A DNA stretch of 64,000 nt, taken from positions 29,088,129 through 29,152,128 of the forward strand of contig NW_024037059.1 in assembly GCF_015706575.1 (NCBI RefSeq). Reading direction: 5' to 3'. The notes under the pieces were generated by a model. It ran no database searches. It saw only the letters and a program-made list of their open reading frames with translations, and was not told where the DNA came from. Both the position numbers and the translations under genes were made by a program. Below are positions 11,701 through 21,608 of this stretch, piece by piece. The DNA is from Patiria miniata (Eukaryota > Echinodermata > Asteroidea > Valvatida > Asterinidae). Each line of letters opens with the position of its first letter. Position 1 is the stretch's first letter.

Positions 11701-14700
11701 AGAGGCCATGTTGGAGGTGTATTATCTTAAACTATAATTCCAGGGATCTCTGTGTGTCTGTACATCGATTATCTCCAGAACCAGGCACTGTATGAAGTTG
11801 AAAATCTGCTGTTGTATTGCTCAGCACCCAAGAATGTGCAGTGTCAAGTTTGAAGTTGTTTGGATGAGCGGTTCTCAAAAAGCTGCAAAAAAGCTCCATT
11901 TGTCTCATATAAAAGTGTGTGCATAGAACCAGCTGACCTTCACTGGGGGCTATTCCATTATCAACAATGAGTATATCAACAATGGCACACTTTTCTTCCT
12001 CATCTTTTCTTACTATAATTCGTGGAATCTCTGTGTGTCTGTCCACATGTAAAAACAAAATGTGCGTTCAACCTGTGAGTGTGCGTTCAACCTGTGAAAA
12101 CAACATCATTGAATCGCATGCGTTGTTTGCATGAGCAGTTCTCAAAAACGCTGCAAGCAACCAGAACCAGTGACCAATCAATTTTGCCCCTTCCAAACAG
12201 GCACATTTATTATCTAAATTCAGTAAGAATGAATGCATAAAAAGTCTGCTCATATGCATCCCTTTGAACAACAGCAGCATCTCAAAGATCTCTAGAATGC
12301 AAATGATCCATAATCTATTGCTGACACCTCATTGAATTTATTATTTATTATTTTCTAAGGGAAACATAAAGAACGCTTTTGTTACCTAAAGGTAGAGAAG
12401 ACCATTTGTCATTCGTGCATTTTTTCATGTGAACAACAAAAGTGCTCAAAATCTAAATACAGGTGCTTAACAACTAACCTGATGAAGTTTTAGCTCTGTG
12501 AATGCTGTAGAAAACAATATTCTAGGATCTTGATTTCAATTCCAAAGTTGCCAAATCATGTTATGAATTGTGCCCGAAATCAGCATCTGTGACATGTTCT
12601 CATTCAGCCAATTACAGCTACGAGATGTCACGCATTGAACCGACAAATAATAGCAACCATGCACGTGTGTGCATCGTATTAAGGCTTGCGCGCACCCATT
12701 CACGGGTTTGCCCAGTTACAAACCAACTACTAATGGTAATTTCCAAAAAGTGTGTCACTTGACACACCTTTAGAAATTGCCCTTTGTTATTGTTTTCTTC
12801 ACAATGACAGCATGCTAGAAGGAATATTTTCACAGGGAGTTTAGTGTCATTACTATCTTTAAACCAAGTAAGCTTTCTAACAATAATTTGGTCGGCTACT
12901 TTTTGAATAGCTCTACGTTTAAATGACTGTCCTCAGATTTGTTTGTTTTCCATTTTTGTTTATCTGATGGAGTCCTGTGAGATTTTGTTTAGAACCCACA
13001 TGACAAAAACGTTTGGCTTTCTTTCTCCAATTGCAAAGTTCTGTTGTTACACCTCATGTGTAGCGGCCATCTTAGAGGGCATCTTTTGTTAATTTAATTC
13101 ATTAACAATGAAGACACAAAAGGTTCTCTCATGCATATCCCAACAAAACAAAGGCATTGCCCTCTAAGATTGCTGCTCCGCATAACGTCTATAAGGGCTA
13201 TTGAATACAGACTACGATAACACTTGTTTTCAAATTTAAAAGAATCATTGCAATTTTTGGTTATTTTTTTTACTTTTAGGAATACAAGGTTTGTGATGTA
13301 CTGAGCACGGTCGACAACATGAGAGGGCGCTTTCTCATCGGTGTTGGCCTTGTGTTCTTCCAGCAGGTACTTTGGCAGTCAAAATTACAATTACATTTTC
13401 ATTAGAGTTTGATGTTATCTTTGGCCAAAAATTCATAAGTTATCTTTTTTCTGCTGCAATTTTTCCAGCAGAACAAACAAAAAGTGATACACTTTTTTCG
13501 CACTTTTTTTTCTCTTTCAAGTTCTTTTTAGTGTTTTTGTTTTTACCAAATGAGTGAGTTTTCATCCATATGGGATCGGAATACTTAAGAAGCTTGTTTT
13601 TTTTTTCTCTACACATGTTTACACCTTAACAACAAACGTGGTCAATTTTTTGTATCTTTTCTGTCCAGTTCACAGGCCAAACCAATGTGCTATATTACGC
13701 TCCAACTATTTTTAAGTCTCTTGGTTTTGGAACTGATGCAGCTGCTACCATGGCAACAGTTGGTCTTGGATTAGTAAAGGTATAAAGCTTTGTTTTTCAA
13801 TCCTTGGGCTGAGCTGGGTGCGAATTGTTTTTTCCCAAACGACATCCGTTTCCCATCTTCTGATTGGTCTATTACATGCATATCTAATGCCTTGTTCTCC
13901 ACAACTCAAACCCAAGACAGGCTTTACGTCTTGTGAGAAGTGTTCCTTCCTCACTTAAAATATTTAAAAGGTAAAATGAGAAGAAGTGAAAACGCTTACT
14001 GGGATTCGAACTCAGATCACCTGATTAGAAGTCAGGACTACTTCCAACCAGTCCACGTATCAGCTGCCAATTGTCGGTGATTTAAACAGCATTATACCTT
14101 GTTATATAACTTATTCCCTAAAGCCCTGGACATCATGAATATGCATAAAAGATAGAGAGAGAGAGAGAGAGCCCTCTTTGGATATTGTCTGATCTCGTTT
14201 GGGGAAAAAATTGCTGGATGGGGTTGGATGGATTTGATTGGGTTGCATTGGAATGGGTTGGGCTTGGTTGGGTTGGATTGGGTTGGGTTAGATTGGGTTG
14301 GGTTAGATTGGGTTGGGTTAGGTTGGATGGGCTGGGTTGTTTTGGGTTTGGTTGAGATGGGGTTGGGTTTTGGGTTGGGGTGGGTTGGGCTGGGCTGGGC
14401 TCGGTTGGGTTGGATTGGGTTTGGCTAGGTTGTTTTGAGATTGGTTGAGCTAGGCTTGGTTGGGTTGGGTTGGGTTGATGTTGGGTTTGGTTGGGCAGGA
14501 CTGGATTGGGTTGGTCTGGGGTGGGTTCAGTTGTGTTGGGTTTGGGTGAGTTGGGGTGGGTTTGGTTGGGTTTGATTGGGTGAGGTTGGGTTGGTTTGGG
14601 ACGGGTTTGGGCTGGGCTGGGCTAGCTTGGGTTTTCACTTTTAAATCTTTTCAAGGTCAGGTCAGAAAACTTTCCATCGTACATCAATCCATTTTGATTT

Positions 14701-17700
14701 TCGTTTTAGGTGCTAACAACAACCATATGTCTGTGCTGTGTTGACAAAGCAGGCAGACGGCATTTTCTCCTGGTAGGTGCAGGCATCATGACGGTCATCA
14801 TCATCATTTTAGGAATCGTTGCCCAGGTCAGAAATTTACATAATGGAACTTACAACTTATGTAACGGAACTTGTACTCCGATGCAATATATTGGGCAAGG
14901 CACTTTGTCACTCATTGCTTCTCCCACCCAGGAGTAAATGGGTACCTGTGAGGGCAGAGATGGTTATTGTGATTGAATTAGCTTCCTTGCGCCTAACAGG
15001 CAGCATCGAGCTGTATACTCCCCAGGGAGCTGAGATGGTATTTGGAATGTTTAATTGGCCCAATGATCAGGGGTAATAAAAAATAATGTATTAAGCGCTT
15101 TGATCTTAGTTAAAAGCGCTATATAAGAACCCGTTATTATTATTATTAGTAGTAGTAGTAGTAGTATTATTACTCTTAAATATAAACAAGTCTTAGAAAA
15201 AGATTGCTTTTTTTGACCATGATTAACTTCACAATAGAAGTATGGATTTTAGAATCACCATAAGTATTTACTCAACGTTTCAGTCAATATGCTCTGATCA
15301 TCTTCAGGGGTTTTGCTATTCGTTCTTTTCACCAGTTTTCACTACCAGTCCAGGCCAAGAGACCATGCATCGCTCCAAATACGACAGAAGTCCACTCCAT
15401 GGTCCTCAGTGCACAGCAACAAGGAAATTTATCCTTTAGCAAAAATACCTCTGAAGCGGAGACTAGCCAGCAAAGGTCAAGGGTCGAACGGGATGAGAAC
15501 CCTGAACCTTCTGCAGTAACTGAACAGCCAGTAATGCAGTCTGCAACAATCATCATTCCAGATATAACTAGTAAATTGAAATCTCTAGAGCTCACGTCGT
15601 CTTTCAGCACAGCGTCAATGCACACACGATCTCCAACGAGTGCGTCATCTACAGAAACCTTGACCCAAAGTTTAACAGAACGGAATTCCAACACGCAAGA
15701 AGCAACTCCCGAAAGTCTCGCTACATCAAATCCATCTTCGGAACATGTAGACGTCGATCAAGATTTAGTCACTAGTCTTACTACGACTGCTAGTACAAAT
15801 GGTACAGACATTGCTACTGGAAACGGTACAGGAAATACGGACGCTACACCAACTAAAGCAGACCCGGGCATTGCACAGATTGTGGCATTCATATGTCTGA
15901 CGCTGTATGTCGGTGCTTACTCATATGGCTTCGGACCGGGTGAGTATTATGCTTGTTCTCTGTCTTTTGTCCGAGTGTATTTTGGTGTAACGGAAATCAC
16001 AGCAGCCGATTTCACAAAACAGTGCGTAACTAATGCCATGCGTAGGACTTAACGCAACAAATTTATTGTGCAGCTTCGCAGTGAAATTAGGATTGATTTC
16101 ACGAAACTTGGCGTAGCTGCGTAACGTTTTAAATAATGTAAACATCCTGGACGAGGATTATAACAGTATTTACGACGGCTATATGCGTGTGACAGTCGTT
16201 GAATCATCTCCGCCCGCCATTTTGAAAATAGTTTTGTCTGACATTCTTCGGAACTGTGTGGCAACTCTAAAAACTCTGTCACAAGTAAAATTGTAATTCT
16301 TTTACTTCAAACACATAGCTGTGAGTGTCTTGTATCAACCTTGATAAATTGTGCAATGCTAGGCTCCACGACGATCAAGATTCACTGGTAAAATAGGTCG
16401 TTGTTAGTCGCTACGCCACAATTTAGCCACCTGATTGTGAATGTTATGCCATAATTTGTTGAGCAAGTCAAAAATCGAAAAAATATCAACCCCATTCATT
16501 TTCTTGCAGTTTACTCCACAACTGCCTGTGCCCAATTCCGTCTCATTTTGCCAAATCGCCTAACATTTATGCAAAATCTCAAACTTTGCACGTGAATTAC
16601 TCAATTGCCTTGTTGAAACAGAAGGGAATTTCTGTTAACCGAAGAGTGAGTAAAAGGGGTCTGAAAATAAATTTGCAAGATTCGTTTTTGCTTTGTGATG
16701 TGGTCATGATGGTGTTGCAGTTTTAAAGGGTTGTTTCATTTTCAAGTTTTCTTTTTGATTTATTTTCAGTGACCTGGCTGGTGTTGAGCGAAATTTTCCC
16801 TGTTGGTATCCGAGGCAGGGCCAGTTCACTGGCGACCGTCTTCAATTGGGGTACCAACGTACTGGTATCCCTCACATTCCTGGACGTCATGAGTAAGCAC
16901 AAGCCCATAGCATTAGATCTACAGCTTTCACTGGTTCCCTACCCTTGCATTGTTTTAGAATGTTTACCCACCCCAAGCAATGCAACCAACTTTTGTAGGC
17001 TACCATGACTTTGCTATTCTTTCTATATGTAGGCTTATTATACTGTTGGAGTGTGTTCTAGTGGTTAGGGTTTGTGACTCACGATCAGAGGGTCAGGGGT
17101 TCGAATCCTGTTGTTCCTGTACATTGTGTCCTTGGGCAAGCCACTTCACCTCAATTCACTCTGCCTCTCTCCACCCATAAATGGTTATGGCTGTCTAAAG
17201 GAGTAACCTGCAATGGATTGTGACTCATGATTAGAGGGTCAGGGGTTCGAATCCAGCCGCTAGCCATACGTTGTGTCCTTGGGCAAGCCACTTCACCCCA
17301 CTTGCCTCTTTCCACCCAGGAGTATAAATGGGTTGTGTCTCATGATCAGAGGGTTAGGGGTTCGAATCCAGCTGCTGGTCATATGTTGTGTCCTAGGGCA
17401 AGCTTCCGGTACTTTACCCCAACTTGTCTCTCTCCAACCAGGAGTATTATCTGGGGAGTAACCTGCGATGGACTAGCATCCCATCCAGGGGGAGTAGACA
17501 TACTCTAAGTTGTATCATGCCAAGGAAACCGGAGATAAACGCCGGCCTGATGGGCCATATTGACTCCAGACGGACTTCATTATGCTGTCACCATTTCGGT
17601 ACTTGTCTTAGTTTTAGTTTTGACATTTTTCATGATCCGTGTGTTATGATAATTCTCTATCACATTTGTAGATGGCATAGGTCCGTCATGGACGTTCCTG

Positions 17701-18396
17701 CTGTATGGCCTGATATGCAGTGTAGCGTTTGTCTTCATCTACTGCGTGGTGCCCGAGACAAAGAATCGATCACTGGAGCAAATCTCAGCAGCACTGAAGA
17801 AAAAGTAAGTTGTGACTCTAGTCACGGATCCTCTACACAAGGATAAAAGACTCATCTGGGCCCAATTTCACGGCGCTGCTAAGCACAAAAATTTGCTTGG
17901 ACTGAATAAAAAAACTTTATATTGAATGTATAAATATTGTTTTTAGGAGAGGTGTCTTCGGATCGTATGGTGAACAATTCGAGTGCATTTAAAAAAAATA
18001 CTTTTTGCCTTGAGATGGAAATAACATCAAGTAATAATAAAAATACAATTGATCAAAACACCATTAAAAAAATATTTTTGAAATTTGCTGTTTGACTTCA
18101 TAAGTAATTGGTTTTGAATCAAGAATATGTTTGGGCATCGTAATCTGGAAAGACCAACTCAAGTTTTTGTTAAAAACAAATTGAACCAAATAAAGCTTCC
18201 TTGATTTAAAATTCCAACCACCAGATCAAATCTGACAGGTCTACCAGGGCACTGCTGTCTCCAGAGGGCGGGCTTCTGCTGTCCTTGTTGCCATGGGAAC
18301 AAGCATCATCGGCTCCCTCTAACAGACTCCTACAGCGATGCGCAGGGTACCATCGACCAAATGTGCTTGGTCGAAACAGACAATACAAGAATTTAA
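5614..18396 (+). CDS. SLC2A12: Class III facilitative glucose transporter, GLUT12-like (13 coding exons, ~699 aa)
   Basis: Member of the sugar porter family of the major facilitator superfamily, a 12-helix plasma or endomembrane hexose carrier. Joined exons: 5614-5776, 7010-7126, 8053-8159, 9114-9197, 9676-9779, 11457-11652, 13280-13366, 13669-13779, 14710-14826, 15354-15939, 16770-16892, 17672-17804, 18225-18396; all introns are GT-AG and all phases agree. Family marks in order: [10 protein letters not shown] in helix 1; DWIGRR between helices 2 and 3; [29 protein letters not shown] in helix 7; DKAGRR; a large glycosylatable loop before helix 10; [20 protein letters not shown]; and [12 protein letters not shown] near the end. 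The large loop between helices 9 and 10 defines class III (GLUT10/GLUT12). The sequence around helices 7-8 fits GLUT12 better than GLUT10. It is longer than human GLUT12 (617 aa), mainly in the loop. The last exon's acceptor is the least certain junction. Whether it carries glucose, and with what coupling, is inferred only. Confidence 0.88.
5801..6680. mobile_element. hAT-like element with subterminal ACTTGTGATGG repeats, interrupted by another insertion
   Basis: The left end (5801 on) reads CTGTGCTGTAGTTGAGTCC, close to the CAGTGATGTAGTCGAGTCC end at 9820. It is followed by ACAAGTCCATCAC words. The right part (6465-6670) is a run of GACTTGTGATTGACTTGTGATGG repeats in the opposite sense. Between them lies a different inverted-repeat element (5916-6419). 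The right terminus is not clear. It lies in intron 1 of the transporter gene. Confidence 0.5.
5916..6419. mobile_element. Inverted-repeat element with GTGTAGTGTGGGGCCC ends
   Basis: The left end reads TTGTGTAGTGTGGGGCCCTG. The right end is its inverse (GGCCCTACACTACACAGTGG), and TTTGATCAAAACTAAAGAGGGGCCC precedes it. A second copy in the opposite orientation is at 54440-54930. No open frame; non-autonomous. Confidence 0.6.
7010..7126 (+). CDS. SLC2A12: GLUT12-like coding exon 2: helix 1-2 region
   Basis: Begins after CTGTTACAG and ends before GTGAGC. It completes [12 protein letters not shown] and encodes the [20 protein letters not shown] segment of helix 2. Confidence 0.88.
8053..8159 (+). 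CDS. SLC2A12: GLUT12-like coding exon 3: GRR loop and helix 3
   Basis: Follows TTTATGGCAG and ends before GTAAGT. It encodes [11 protein letters not shown], the conserved positively charged loop between helices 2 and 3, then helix 3. Confidence 0.88.
8685..9090 (-). repeat. Dispersed repeat with TACAGGGTGAGTC end, minus orientation
   Basis: Related in inverted orientation to 24015-24445. Both contain CATAACTTGGGAATAGAGTA or its complement, the GATCAGTGGTGGAC words and CAAGACTGAAACATTATTTT, and finish with a GTACAGGGTGAGTCGAAAAG-like end. Probably an ancient non-autonomous element; family not recognised. Confidence 0.6.
9114..9197 (+). CDS. SLC2A12: GLUT12-like coding exon 4: helix 4
   Basis: A 28-codon exon between TATCTTTCAG and GTAAGA encoding [12 protein letters not shown] and the YISEISPM segment typical of sugar porters (usually GRx...YxxExxP). 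Confidence 0.88.
9295..9605. repeat. Tandem repeat of ~115 bp carrying CCAAT and GC-box-like words
   Basis: Two and a half to three diverged copies, each with GACCAATYAGATC, then TTTTGGTYAGGTGACCA, then GGTAGCTGATC, and ending near GTGGGCGGGGCTTA. It ends about 70 bases before transporter exon 5. Confidence 0.75.
9676..9779 (+). CDS. SLC2A12: GLUT12-like coding exon 5: helix 5
   Basis: Between CCTCCACAG and GTAAAT. It encodes [17 protein letters not shown] and the helix that ends VPSGW. The KQRGRL...E motif after helix 4 is a sugar-porter hallmark (RG...N/Q/E). Confidence 0.88.
9820..10473. mobile_element. hAT-like non-autonomous element, 654 bp
   Basis: Terminal inverted repeats CAGAGATGTAGTCGAGTCC on the left and GGACTCGACTACATCACTG on the right. 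The flanking octamers CTATCGGC and CTATTGGT agree at 6 of 8 positions, differing by transitions, as expected of an aged 8-bp hAT target duplication. ACAAGTCC words lie inside the ends. No transposase frame. Confidence 0.75.
10862..11372. mobile_element. Dispersed element related to 58860-59290
   Basis: The two copies are inverted relative to each other. Shared landmarks are ATATGTGCTTGG, CTCTCGCGATTAGT, GGAGATTGGCA, GCAGCGGTGCCGGTGTAGTG and the GTTTAAGACCAGCCACGTGAC-like ends. TTTAAGACCAGCCAG is itself repeated inside the right end and inverted near the left end. It ends about 85 bases before transporter exon 6. Confidence 0.65.
11457..11652 (+). CDS. SLC2A12: GLUT12-like coding exon 6: helix 6 and central cytosolic loop
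   Basis: Between TTTTTCAG and GTAAGT. It encodes [15 protein letters not shown], then [13 protein letters not shown] (the PESPR-type motif with P in place of E) and the cytosolic helices of the large central loop. Confidence 0.9.
11735..12060. repeat. Dispersed repeat with TCTCTGTGTGTCTGT words
   Basis: Contains two copies of ACTATAATTCNNGGNATCTCTGTGTGTCTGT (about 11731 and 12012) and the segment TTGAAGTTGTTTGGATGAGC. The latter is found inverted at about 26093 in the protease gene. Non-coding; family not recognised. Confidence 0.55.
12385..12922 (+). mobile_element. TTAA-type short element, family B (copy 1)
   Basis: Shares over much of its length the sequence of 23340-23735, 46775-47275 and 52430-52826: GTGCTCAAAATCTAA, CAACTAACCTGATGAAGTTT, GAACCGACRAATWATAGCAACC, ATTTCCAAAAA, and a GTAGAG/CTCTAC inverted end. 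The right end keeps TTAA (12919-12922). Confidence 0.65.
13280..13366 (+). CDS. SLC2A12: GLUT12-like coding exon 7: loop into helix 7
   Basis: Between TTACTTTTAG and GTACTT. It encodes the end of the cytosolic loop and [15 protein letters not shown], the first part of the QQ-x2-G helix 7 motif that continues in the next exon. Confidence 0.88.
13669..13779 (+). CDS. SLC2A12: GLUT12-like coding exon 8: substrate-binding helix 7
   Basis: Between TTCTGTCCAG and GTATAA. It completes [19 protein letters not shown]. By homology the two glutamines and the N of this motif line the sugar site. Then follows helix 8, ending ATVGLGLVK. Confidence 0.9.
13990..14080 (-). repeat. tRNA-Arg(TCT)-like SINE head or tRNA relic
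   Basis: On the minus strand, an A-box-like TGGACTGGTTGG is followed by an anticodon stem CCTGA/TCAGG with loop CTTCTAA, then GAGTTCGAATCCCAG as B box. The T stem has a mismatch, and the acceptor halves (TGATACG versus TAAGCGT) do not pair. This is a tRNA-derived repeat and not a working tRNA gene. Confidence 0.65.
14215..14635. repeat. (TTGGG/TTGGA)n minisatellite
   Basis: Long run of GGTTGGGTTGGATTGGG units in intron 8 of the transporter gene, strongly G-rich on the plus strand. The open frames across it (W/G/L-rich or N/P/T-rich) are repeat artefacts. The plus strand could in principle form G-quadruplexes. Confidence 0.95.
14710..14826 (+). CDS. SLC2A12: GLUT12-like coding exon 9: GRR loop and helix 9
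   Basis: Between TCGTTTTAG and GTCAGA. It encodes [20 protein letters not shown], where the DKAGRR motif between helices 8 and 9 is conserved in sugar porters, then helix 9. Confidence 0.9.
14925..15172 (+). repeat. SINE 3' part with GCGCTATATAAG tail
   Basis: Begins with TCTCCCACCCAGGAGTAAATGGGTACC, the body of the tRNA-derived SINE seen at 22449. It ends in ATTAAGCGCTTTGATCTTAGTTAAAAGCGCTATATAAGAACCCG and a (TTA/TAG)n microsatellite tail. Confidence 0.7.
15354..15939 (+). CDS. SLC2A12: GLUT12-like coding exon 10: large extracellular loop and helix 10
   Basis: The longest exon (586 bases). The acceptor is the CAG ending at 15353, chosen because it keeps phase 0; the CAG ending at 15348 would shift the frame. 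It encodes about 150 residues of Ser/Thr-rich loop with five N-glycosylation sequons (NTT, NLS, NTS, NGT, NGT), then helix 10 ([20 protein letters not shown]). The loop shows no repeat structure and no recognisable domain. Confidence 0.85.
16770..16892 (+). CDS. SLC2A12: GLUT12-like coding exon 11: [13 protein letters not shown] region
   Basis: Between TATTTTCAG and GTAAGC. It encodes the sugar-porter signature [17 protein letters not shown] between helices 10 and 11, and then helix 11. Confidence 0.92.
17046..17560 (+). repeat. tRNA-derived SINE with three tandem head units
   Basis: Each unit carries GATCAGAGGGTCAGGGGTTCGAATCC (B box) followed by TTGTGTCCTTGGGCAAGCCACTTCAC. The first unit also has the A box CTAGTGGTTAGGGTTTGTGA. 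Heads begin near 17046, 17213 and 17329. The last unit continues into a full body with GGGGAGTAACCTGCGATGG and GGAAACCGGAGATAAA. It lies in intron 11 of the transporter. Confidence 0.85.
17672..17804 (+). CDS. SLC2A12: GLUT12-like coding exon 12: helix 12 and PETK motif
   Basis: Between ACATTTGTAG and GTAAGT. It encodes [19 protein letters not shown], then the end-of-transporter motif [13 protein letters not shown] and a lysine run. Confidence 0.9.
18225..18396 (+). CDS. SLC2A12: GLUT12-like coding exon 13: C-terminal tail (acceptor uncertain)
   Basis: Acceptor AACCACCAG ending at 18224 restores the frame and gives a 57-residue cytosolic tail, rich in Cys near its start (HCC, CCPCC), ending at TAA 18394-18396. 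An alternative acceptor 13 bases downstream (TCTGACAG) would give a different tail of similar length. An ATTAAA poly(A)-type hexamer lies at 18491. Confidence 0.55.
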
Positions 18397-18744
18397 TCAA
18401 TGGATAAAGAAAATTGTATTTTTGGTGTACATTTGCAAGAAACTTGCTGCTGAAGATTATTTTTTGAAAAATGTTTGTCTCTTATTTTATATTAAAGCAT
18501 TTTCAGGCCTCACAGCAAAACGTTTAAAACCTATAAAAACTTCTATTTTATAAAACCTTTCTGCAAAATTCTATTTTATATAACCTTTAAAAATTTCTAT
18601 TTCAACTGAGGAGCATATGTATTTTGAAGTAAACTTTTTACATGAAACCTATAAATCCTCTATTGTTTTCTGGCCTACACTTTAAAAAAAAAGAGGACAA
18701 TTTTAAAATCAAGTTGACCCAGTTCAGTTATCGTAACGCCTGAA

Positions 18745-19266
18745 TTAAAGGGAATATACATCATTTGCTTTTGCTGTAATTTTCAGAAATGGATGGAATT
18801 GGGGGGTTGGAAATATAAAGCAAATATAGTTACACTGACTTTTTGGAGGTTTTGGGTTCGAAAATGCTATAAAAACCAAGAAAAACGATCATTTTCCTGT
18901 AGTCTGGTTCCCTGACTCCATAAAAGAAGAAACAGAGCAGTTAACATACATTAGGGAATTGTAAGGTCAGGGAACCAGTCTAGCTGGCTCGTACCCGTTC
19001 ATAGGTTTGTAATCGATTGCAAACAAGTGCAATGGTCAATTGGGGCCAGTATTTGAAAAAAAGCCAGTTGTTTCCAACGCTGATCGGCCGATCAGCGTTG
19101 GAAATTGATACAAAAATACCACTTTTCTTGAAAATGACAGTATACCAGGTGCCATAATTTTACAGGATGCTTTAGACTGTCATTTACCAACATCCTATTA
19201 AGGTATTTCGCAAAAACTTGGTAGTTTTATTTTTCGATGTTTGCAAATGTTGTATATTCCCTTTAA
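18745..19266 (-). mobile_element. TTAA-type short element, family A (copy 1)
   Basis: 522 bp, bounded by TTAAAGGGAATATAC and GTATATTCCCTTTAA. Four more copies lie at 51516, 56552, 57937 and 60887, in the opposite orientation. An internal palindrome, CCAACGCTGATCGGCCGATC, and a second inverted pair around AGTCTGGTTCCCTGA are shared. No open frame. It lies just downstream of the transporter gene. Confidence 0.85.
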
Positions 19267-19335
19267 CCACCTTGTCAATATAGACCTCCGTATTTTTTGT
19301 AACAAGTGTTTTCAGAACTTGAGGGAAGCAATTCG

Positions 19336-19870
19336 CAGTGTTGTAGTCGAGTACTTTTTTCCGAGTACAGAGTACTGCCGAGTACTTAGGTTACCGAGTA
19401 CGAGTACTTCTGAGTTCGAGTATGAGTACTAGTATTCTGAGTACGAGTACGAGTACTTCTATTTCCGAATACGACCATACGGCAAATGGTTCATGGTGCG
19501 TAATTGGACCAGGCCCAGTCAGACCGATATACCGACCCAGTCACTGCTGGCTGTTAAATGTGTTTGTCTGGACGTGCACAGAGAAAAATCATCAAACTTT
19601 GATCGCTCCGCAAGCCAATCAACCATTTCAAACTGAAAGTATTGATAGAATAAGGCCATGGTAAGTCATACCATTTTGTTCCCGAAACAAATACTTTGAT
19701 GATCGAGTACAATTTCGACATGTCGAGTACGAGTACTTGCTGCCCGAGTATGAGTACCGTCATTTTGAGTACGAGTACTTTGACATTCGAGTACGAGTAC
19801 GAGTACTCTAAACAAAGTACTCGAGTACGAGTGCCGAGTACGAGTACCAAGTATGAGTACTACAACACTG
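19336..19870. mobile_element. hAT-like element with (GAGTAC)n arms, 535 bp
   Basis: Ends CAGTGTTGTAGTCGAGTAC and GTACTACAACACTG. Flanking octamers GCAATTCG and TCATTTCG match at 6 of 8. Both arms (19340-19470 and 19705-19865) are runs of GAGTACGAGTAC; the middle is unique sequence with no long frame. Confidence 0.75.
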
Positions 19871-21608
19871 TCATTTCGCCTAAATTCTGCTACCTCATGC
19901 TGAAAAATTGCATATTTTTGTATACTAAAATCTTAAGAGGTGCCCGTACATGGATTTTGGCACTTGGAAAACCTTTAAAAAAGTAGAAATTGATTTTCAA
20001 ATCTATTAAAAACCTATATTGATGAAGAGGGGCACTGTGAGGCCGGATAAAAAAACTAAGTGGTTTTGTTTTTTTTCGTGGAGTTTGGCATAATGTATAA
20101 GCAATGCAAAAATGTTACAGTATCAATGCCTTTGAAATGCAGAGCAATACAGATTTTAGTCTGACATTTTGTAAAACTTTTCCAGTTGTTTCTCAGGTAA
20201 AAGCACAGTGGAGATTTAAAAAATTGGGAACAGGCAAAAAAACATCAGGATATCAAGTGCGATTCCGATCAGTTCTTATCATTGTTTATCCCGTTTTATA
20301 TCTTGGAATATAATCAACGCCAGTGGACGTGTAAACACGATCCGACAGTGTACCCGTATATTTGCAGGGGCAGGTGATGGGTTAAAATCGTCAAGCTTTC
20401 CCCGAGTCTCTGGAGGTGGACGTGACACGTTAGTGGTCCCATTGGTTTTGTGCACACCATGCTTTGAACTTGAAATTGGTCGCCGTACACAGCCTATCGT
20501 CGTAGCAAATATCACTCCATGGCAGGGCCTTGGCATGTTGCAAAATATGAAGTTACGGTGAGAAGTATCAAATATTGTTCAACTGACTCTCAAGAGTCAG
20601 CATTTGTGGTGTTTGATGACCAATTTTAAAATTTGGACGATAGATCTTGTCTTTTTCAAAAATGGTGTTTTGGGCCAAAAAGAATCCTGGTGGCAAGTGG
20701 TTAATGAAATATACGTCTGTTAAATTACTAAGTATTCTTTAACATACATTTATTTTTAGTGTAGTTAAGAGTTTTCAGTTGAAAACGATGTGCATTATGT
20801 AAATGAATAGAACAAGAATTTTAGTTGGCAGATTGCCAAAACTGAAGTCTACCGGATTTGTGAACACCAACTACACGTACAAAAGTCAAACTAAATCACA
20901 GATTTTAAAACATTTCATGATTTAATTCCATCATCATTAGCAAAATTTCATATGTTTTTAATCTCACTACAATTTAATAGACTGATTCGTTTTTAACTGA
21001 ATCATTTCTTTTCTTACATCAATTACTTTTTTGTGACAAGCTTTTCTAATTAAAAAAAATTGCAGACATTTATGTAAGTACGCAGTGTTTTTTTGGCACT
21101 TTGTGCCATTCAGTACTGTTTCAAATGTAGAAGCAAAATATGTATCACTGTTAAAGACATTCCTTTATTTAGCATTCGGTTTCAGGGTAAAAAAAAAGGT
21201 ACAAAAATTACATGGTATTACGAAGCAATTATACATGCAAAATCGTATAGTACTGGTTCGTTGCATATTTAAAAAGCATTACACACAAATATTACCGAGA
21301 ATGGTTCCGACGAGAGACATTCCCATAGGGTTGTGCACACAAATTTTCAACTTTTATGACCCCCCCCCCATTTTACCTTATCCTACTCCCACACATTTTG
21401 GTACATGTATGTTTTGGACCATGAGCAATCGATCTAGCCTATTTGCCACCATATTTTGCCTTCAAAAAGGAGTTGTGACATTAAGGAGACATTGAAATTT
21501 CTCCTTAATCTAACCTTGTCTCCTAACGTATAACTTAATATGAAAAAATGTCTCTGTAAGGGTACATTTATGGGAATTTAATCAAGGTTATATGCTGTAT
21601 TCATTAAC
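19871..21608. other. Intergenic, no gene recognised
   Basis: AT-rich sequence between the convergent transporter and protease genes. Open frames are short and unremarkable. It contains a poly-C run at about 21360. Confidence 0.5.

Noticed and set aside
13990..14080. A tRNA-Arg(TCT) gene
   Set aside because: The anticodon stem is good but acceptor halves do not pair and the T stem has a mismatch.
14215..14640. Trp/Gly/Leu-rich and Pro/Asn/Thr-rich proteins
   Set aside because: Translations of the TTGGG minisatellite in a transporter intron.
15242..15519. Alternative plus-strand frames over the start of transporter exon 10
   Set aside because: The frame at 15399 keeps phase with exons 9 and 11; the others break it.
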